From: Lycorma delicatula
Taxonomy: Eukaryota > Arthropoda > Insecta > Hemiptera > Fulgoridae
Assembly (NCBI RefSeq): GCF_047948215.1
Contig: NC_134456.1
Span: 66,738,029-66,802,028 of the forward strand
Direction of reading: 5' to 3'
DNA: 64,000 nt
Every line of letters starts with the position of its first letter. Positions within the stretch are counted from its first letter, which is position 1. Position numbers and translations under genes: made by a program. The notes under the pieces are model-generated. The model did not search any database, was not told the origin of the DNA, and saw only the letters and a list, made by a program, of their open reading frames with translations. Of this stretch, positions 62,201 to 64,000 are shown piece by piece.

Positions 62201-63120
62201 AAAAAATTAATTTTGTTCAAAGTTTCTCTGGTTTTTTTTTACCATCATTATTTGTATGGATGTTCTTATCGAGCAACAAAATCTATTTACGTGATAAATT
62301 ATACCTAGAGCCTGTTATGAATTTATCCCTTTTTATTAATAAGTCAAATTAATATAAAGTCAGATATGTCAAATATTGTCCAAAATTTTGTGTATTTTAT
62401 TTGAAAAATAAAATTTTACTGTGTAATTTATTTTTTTTATTTTGACTAAAATCATTTTCAGTCTGACTTAATTTTTGTAATGGATATAAAAATATAGCGT
62501 ATTGAAATAAAATTATAACACAGTAATTCTATATGTTTAATAAATATTAACGTATTTAAATTTTTATACGACAATGTACTATTATTGAAATCAATACGTA
62601 TTATCTTTGTCATATACAATTATAGCAGTTATTACTTGAAGCTTACTTTTTTCAGTTACAGGTTTCATGTTTAGAATTATTCATAAATAATTCTTTGCTG
62701 TAAAATTCTCAAAAAAAAAAATTATTTTTAATATAGACCAACTTATCGTACTCTATTTATACCCTTCACCTACTAAGAAGTTAATAAAATGTATTGTTTG
62801 TGTTTTAGATAGTTCTCAAAGTTATTTCTTAAATTTTTTAATTAAAATTATTAATATTCTATTAGATAGTTATTTTTTTTTTTTTTAGCAGTATATTTAA
62901 ATCTCTTTTATCCAAGAAATTTTCTTTTACCAAACGATTTAACCATCGACTCCATTTACCATTGAATCCATCGACTCTCTGAAGGACTGTGTTGAATTTG
63001 TATAGAAGATTTTTTATAGAATAAAATAAAAATTGAATTAAATGTTATATGACTTTCTGTGTTGATTTAAACATAGTCTTTTTAATCACTTTTTTGTGAT
63101 TACAGCTATATTAATTAGCC
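59282..63120. other. AT-rich DNA, nothing firm
   Basis: Short minus-strand frames at 60130-60315, 60382-60564, 61462-61665 and 61729-61995 show no known domain. The one at 60382-60564 has an exon-like feature described in the findings. Confidence 0.5.
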
Positions 63121-63134
63121 TGGTGTAAATTGGT

Positions 63135-63229
63135 AGCTATGAAAAGATGCCTTGCCTGATCGGGATTCGAACCTGGGACTTCCGCACGAAGTGCCGAGAA
63201 GCTACTTACGTAGCCACGGAGGTCTGCTA
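63135..63229 (-). repeat. tRNA-derived SINE, family B, copy 2 (head)
   Basis: On the minus strand it reads gcagacctccgtggctacgt, aagtagcttctcggcac, then box B ggttcgaatcccg followed by atcaggcaaggcatcttttc. This corresponds to the head at 48388 (tagtagcgtctcggcc ... ccggtcagatgtggcatt). The spacing of the promoter boxes is tRNA-like, but the arms do not fold into a full cloverleaf, so I call it a SINE and not a tRNA gene. The 3' body is short or diverged. Confidence 0.7.
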
Positions 63230-63590
63230 TTTAATTTTATTTTACCTTTAAATATAAATACTCAGTAAACATGATTATCATTATCATTATTATGTTATTA
63301 AGATAACATTCTCATATATAAGTTTGTACGAATATACTGTATTAAAAATATACTCTGCAATGGAAGGAATTCCCAATAATTCAAGAGAAAAAAAAAAGTT
63401 AAAATAAATCTTGGACCGTTAGTGGGAAATACATGATAATTTTTCACTGTTTATTACGTAACACTAAACAAGTTTAGTCTTTGAGATAGAAATATGATAA
63501 AATTGCTGAACAGGTCGATGGCTATCTTCAGAGAGTTGATTTTAATTTTTTAATATTTCTCTTACAATATCCGTTAAATTAAAATATTTT
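63230..63590. other. AT-rich spacer
   Basis: Nothing recognised between two SINE copies. Confidence 0.5.
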
Positions 63591-63896
63591 AAGAAAATAT
63601 CACAACCCACCGTGTTGGTCTAGTGGTGAACGCGTTTTCCCAAATCAGCTGACTCGGAAGTCGAGAGTTCCAGCGTTCAAGTCCTAGTAAAGTCAGTTAT
63701 TTTTATACGGATTTGAATACTAGATCGTGGATACCGATGTTCTTTGGTGTATGGGTTTCAATTAAACTACACATCTCAGAAATGGTCGAACTGAGACTGT
63801 ACAAGACTACACTTCATCTACATATCATCCTCATTCATCCTGTGAAGTACTATCTGAACTGTAATTACCGAAGGCTAAAGAAAGAAGAAAATATCA
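63591..63896 (+). repeat. tRNA-derived SINE, family A, copy 4, with 12-bp target-site duplication
   Basis: The SINE body (63603-63884) lies between perfect direct repeats aagaaaatatca at 63591-63602 and 63885-63896. Box A is tggtctagtgg (63616-63626) and box B is cgttcaagtcc (63674-63684), the best-preserved pair in the window. The body shares tacggatttgaatactagat, cgtggataccgatgttcttt, gggtttcaatta, gtacaagactacacttcat with the other copies and ends in ctaaagaaag. The 90-codon frame at 63713-63985 overlaps the repeat and is incidental. Confidence 0.95.
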
Positions 63897-64000
63897 TGGA
63901 ATTTTACTTCGTTTCACCAATACACCATAACTTATTGCTTATTAAAAGTCATGGTTTAACAAATTTAGATCCAATTTTCAATTGAATTTTTGTTCAAACC

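Noticed and set aside
63150..63225. Possible tRNA gene
   Set aside because: The promoter boxes are good but the stems do not pair into a cloverleaf, and the downstream sequence matches another SINE-like copy at 48.4 kb.
1..64000. CRISPR arrays, bacterial operons or phage modules
   Set aside because: No regularly spaced repeats, no ribosome binding sites and no clustered long genes; all coding remnants are eukaryotic mobile elements.

Overview
This window looks like non-coding, repeat-rich DNA from an AT-rich animal genome, most likely an insect. The base composition, the long A/T tracts, the mariner-family transposons, the non-LTR retrotransposon tails and the tRNA-derived SINEs all fit a eukaryote. 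Nothing suggests a bacterial, phage or plasmid sequence: there are no operons, ribosome binding sites or CRISPR arrays. A hemipteran source is only a guess from the style of the repeats. I found no intact host gene. If a host gene crosses this window, it does so as long introns, and I list only two weak exon-like stretches.

Layout. 1-2.3 kb is AT-rich with nothing recognisable. 2.3-3.8 kb is the 3' end of an R1-like non-LTR retrotransposon on the minus strand. 4.3-5.6 kb is a mariner-like element whose transposase frame is open but has lost two of its three catalytic acids. 8.45-8.75 kb is the first of four copies of one tRNA-derived SINE (others at 20.8, 37.0 and 63.6 kb). 12.85-13.6 kb is an internally deleted mariner-like copy with long terminal inverted repeats. 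15.2-16.5 kb is a nearly full-length mariner with terminal repeats and frameshifts. 17.0-17.3 kb is another transposase scrap. 20-23 kb and 53-54 kb hold AT-rich broken reading frames that may be related to each other. 23.1-23.75 kb is a short non-autonomous element with terminal repeats, and part of it recurs inverted at 33.0-33.4 kb. 28.0-28.75 kb and 37.5-39.5 kb are two more broken non-LTR retrotransposons. 30.99-32.27 kb is a large imperfect inverted repeat around a 0.54-kb spacer. 39.87-40.37 kb is a MITE. A second SINE type occurs at 48.4 and 63.1 kb. A probable GIY-YIG (Penelope-like) relic lies at 57.7-58.0 kb, and a decayed mariner with TA flanks at 58.06-59.28 kb.

The elements do not form a pathway. 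The window records successive insertions: SINE copies with perfect target-site duplications (37.0 and 63.6 kb) are the best preserved, and the transposase and reverse-transcriptase remnants are all disabled. No convincing new biological system was found. The observations most worth following are the 1.28-kb inverted repeat, the SINE family, the MITE and the pair of possibly related unknown reading frames.
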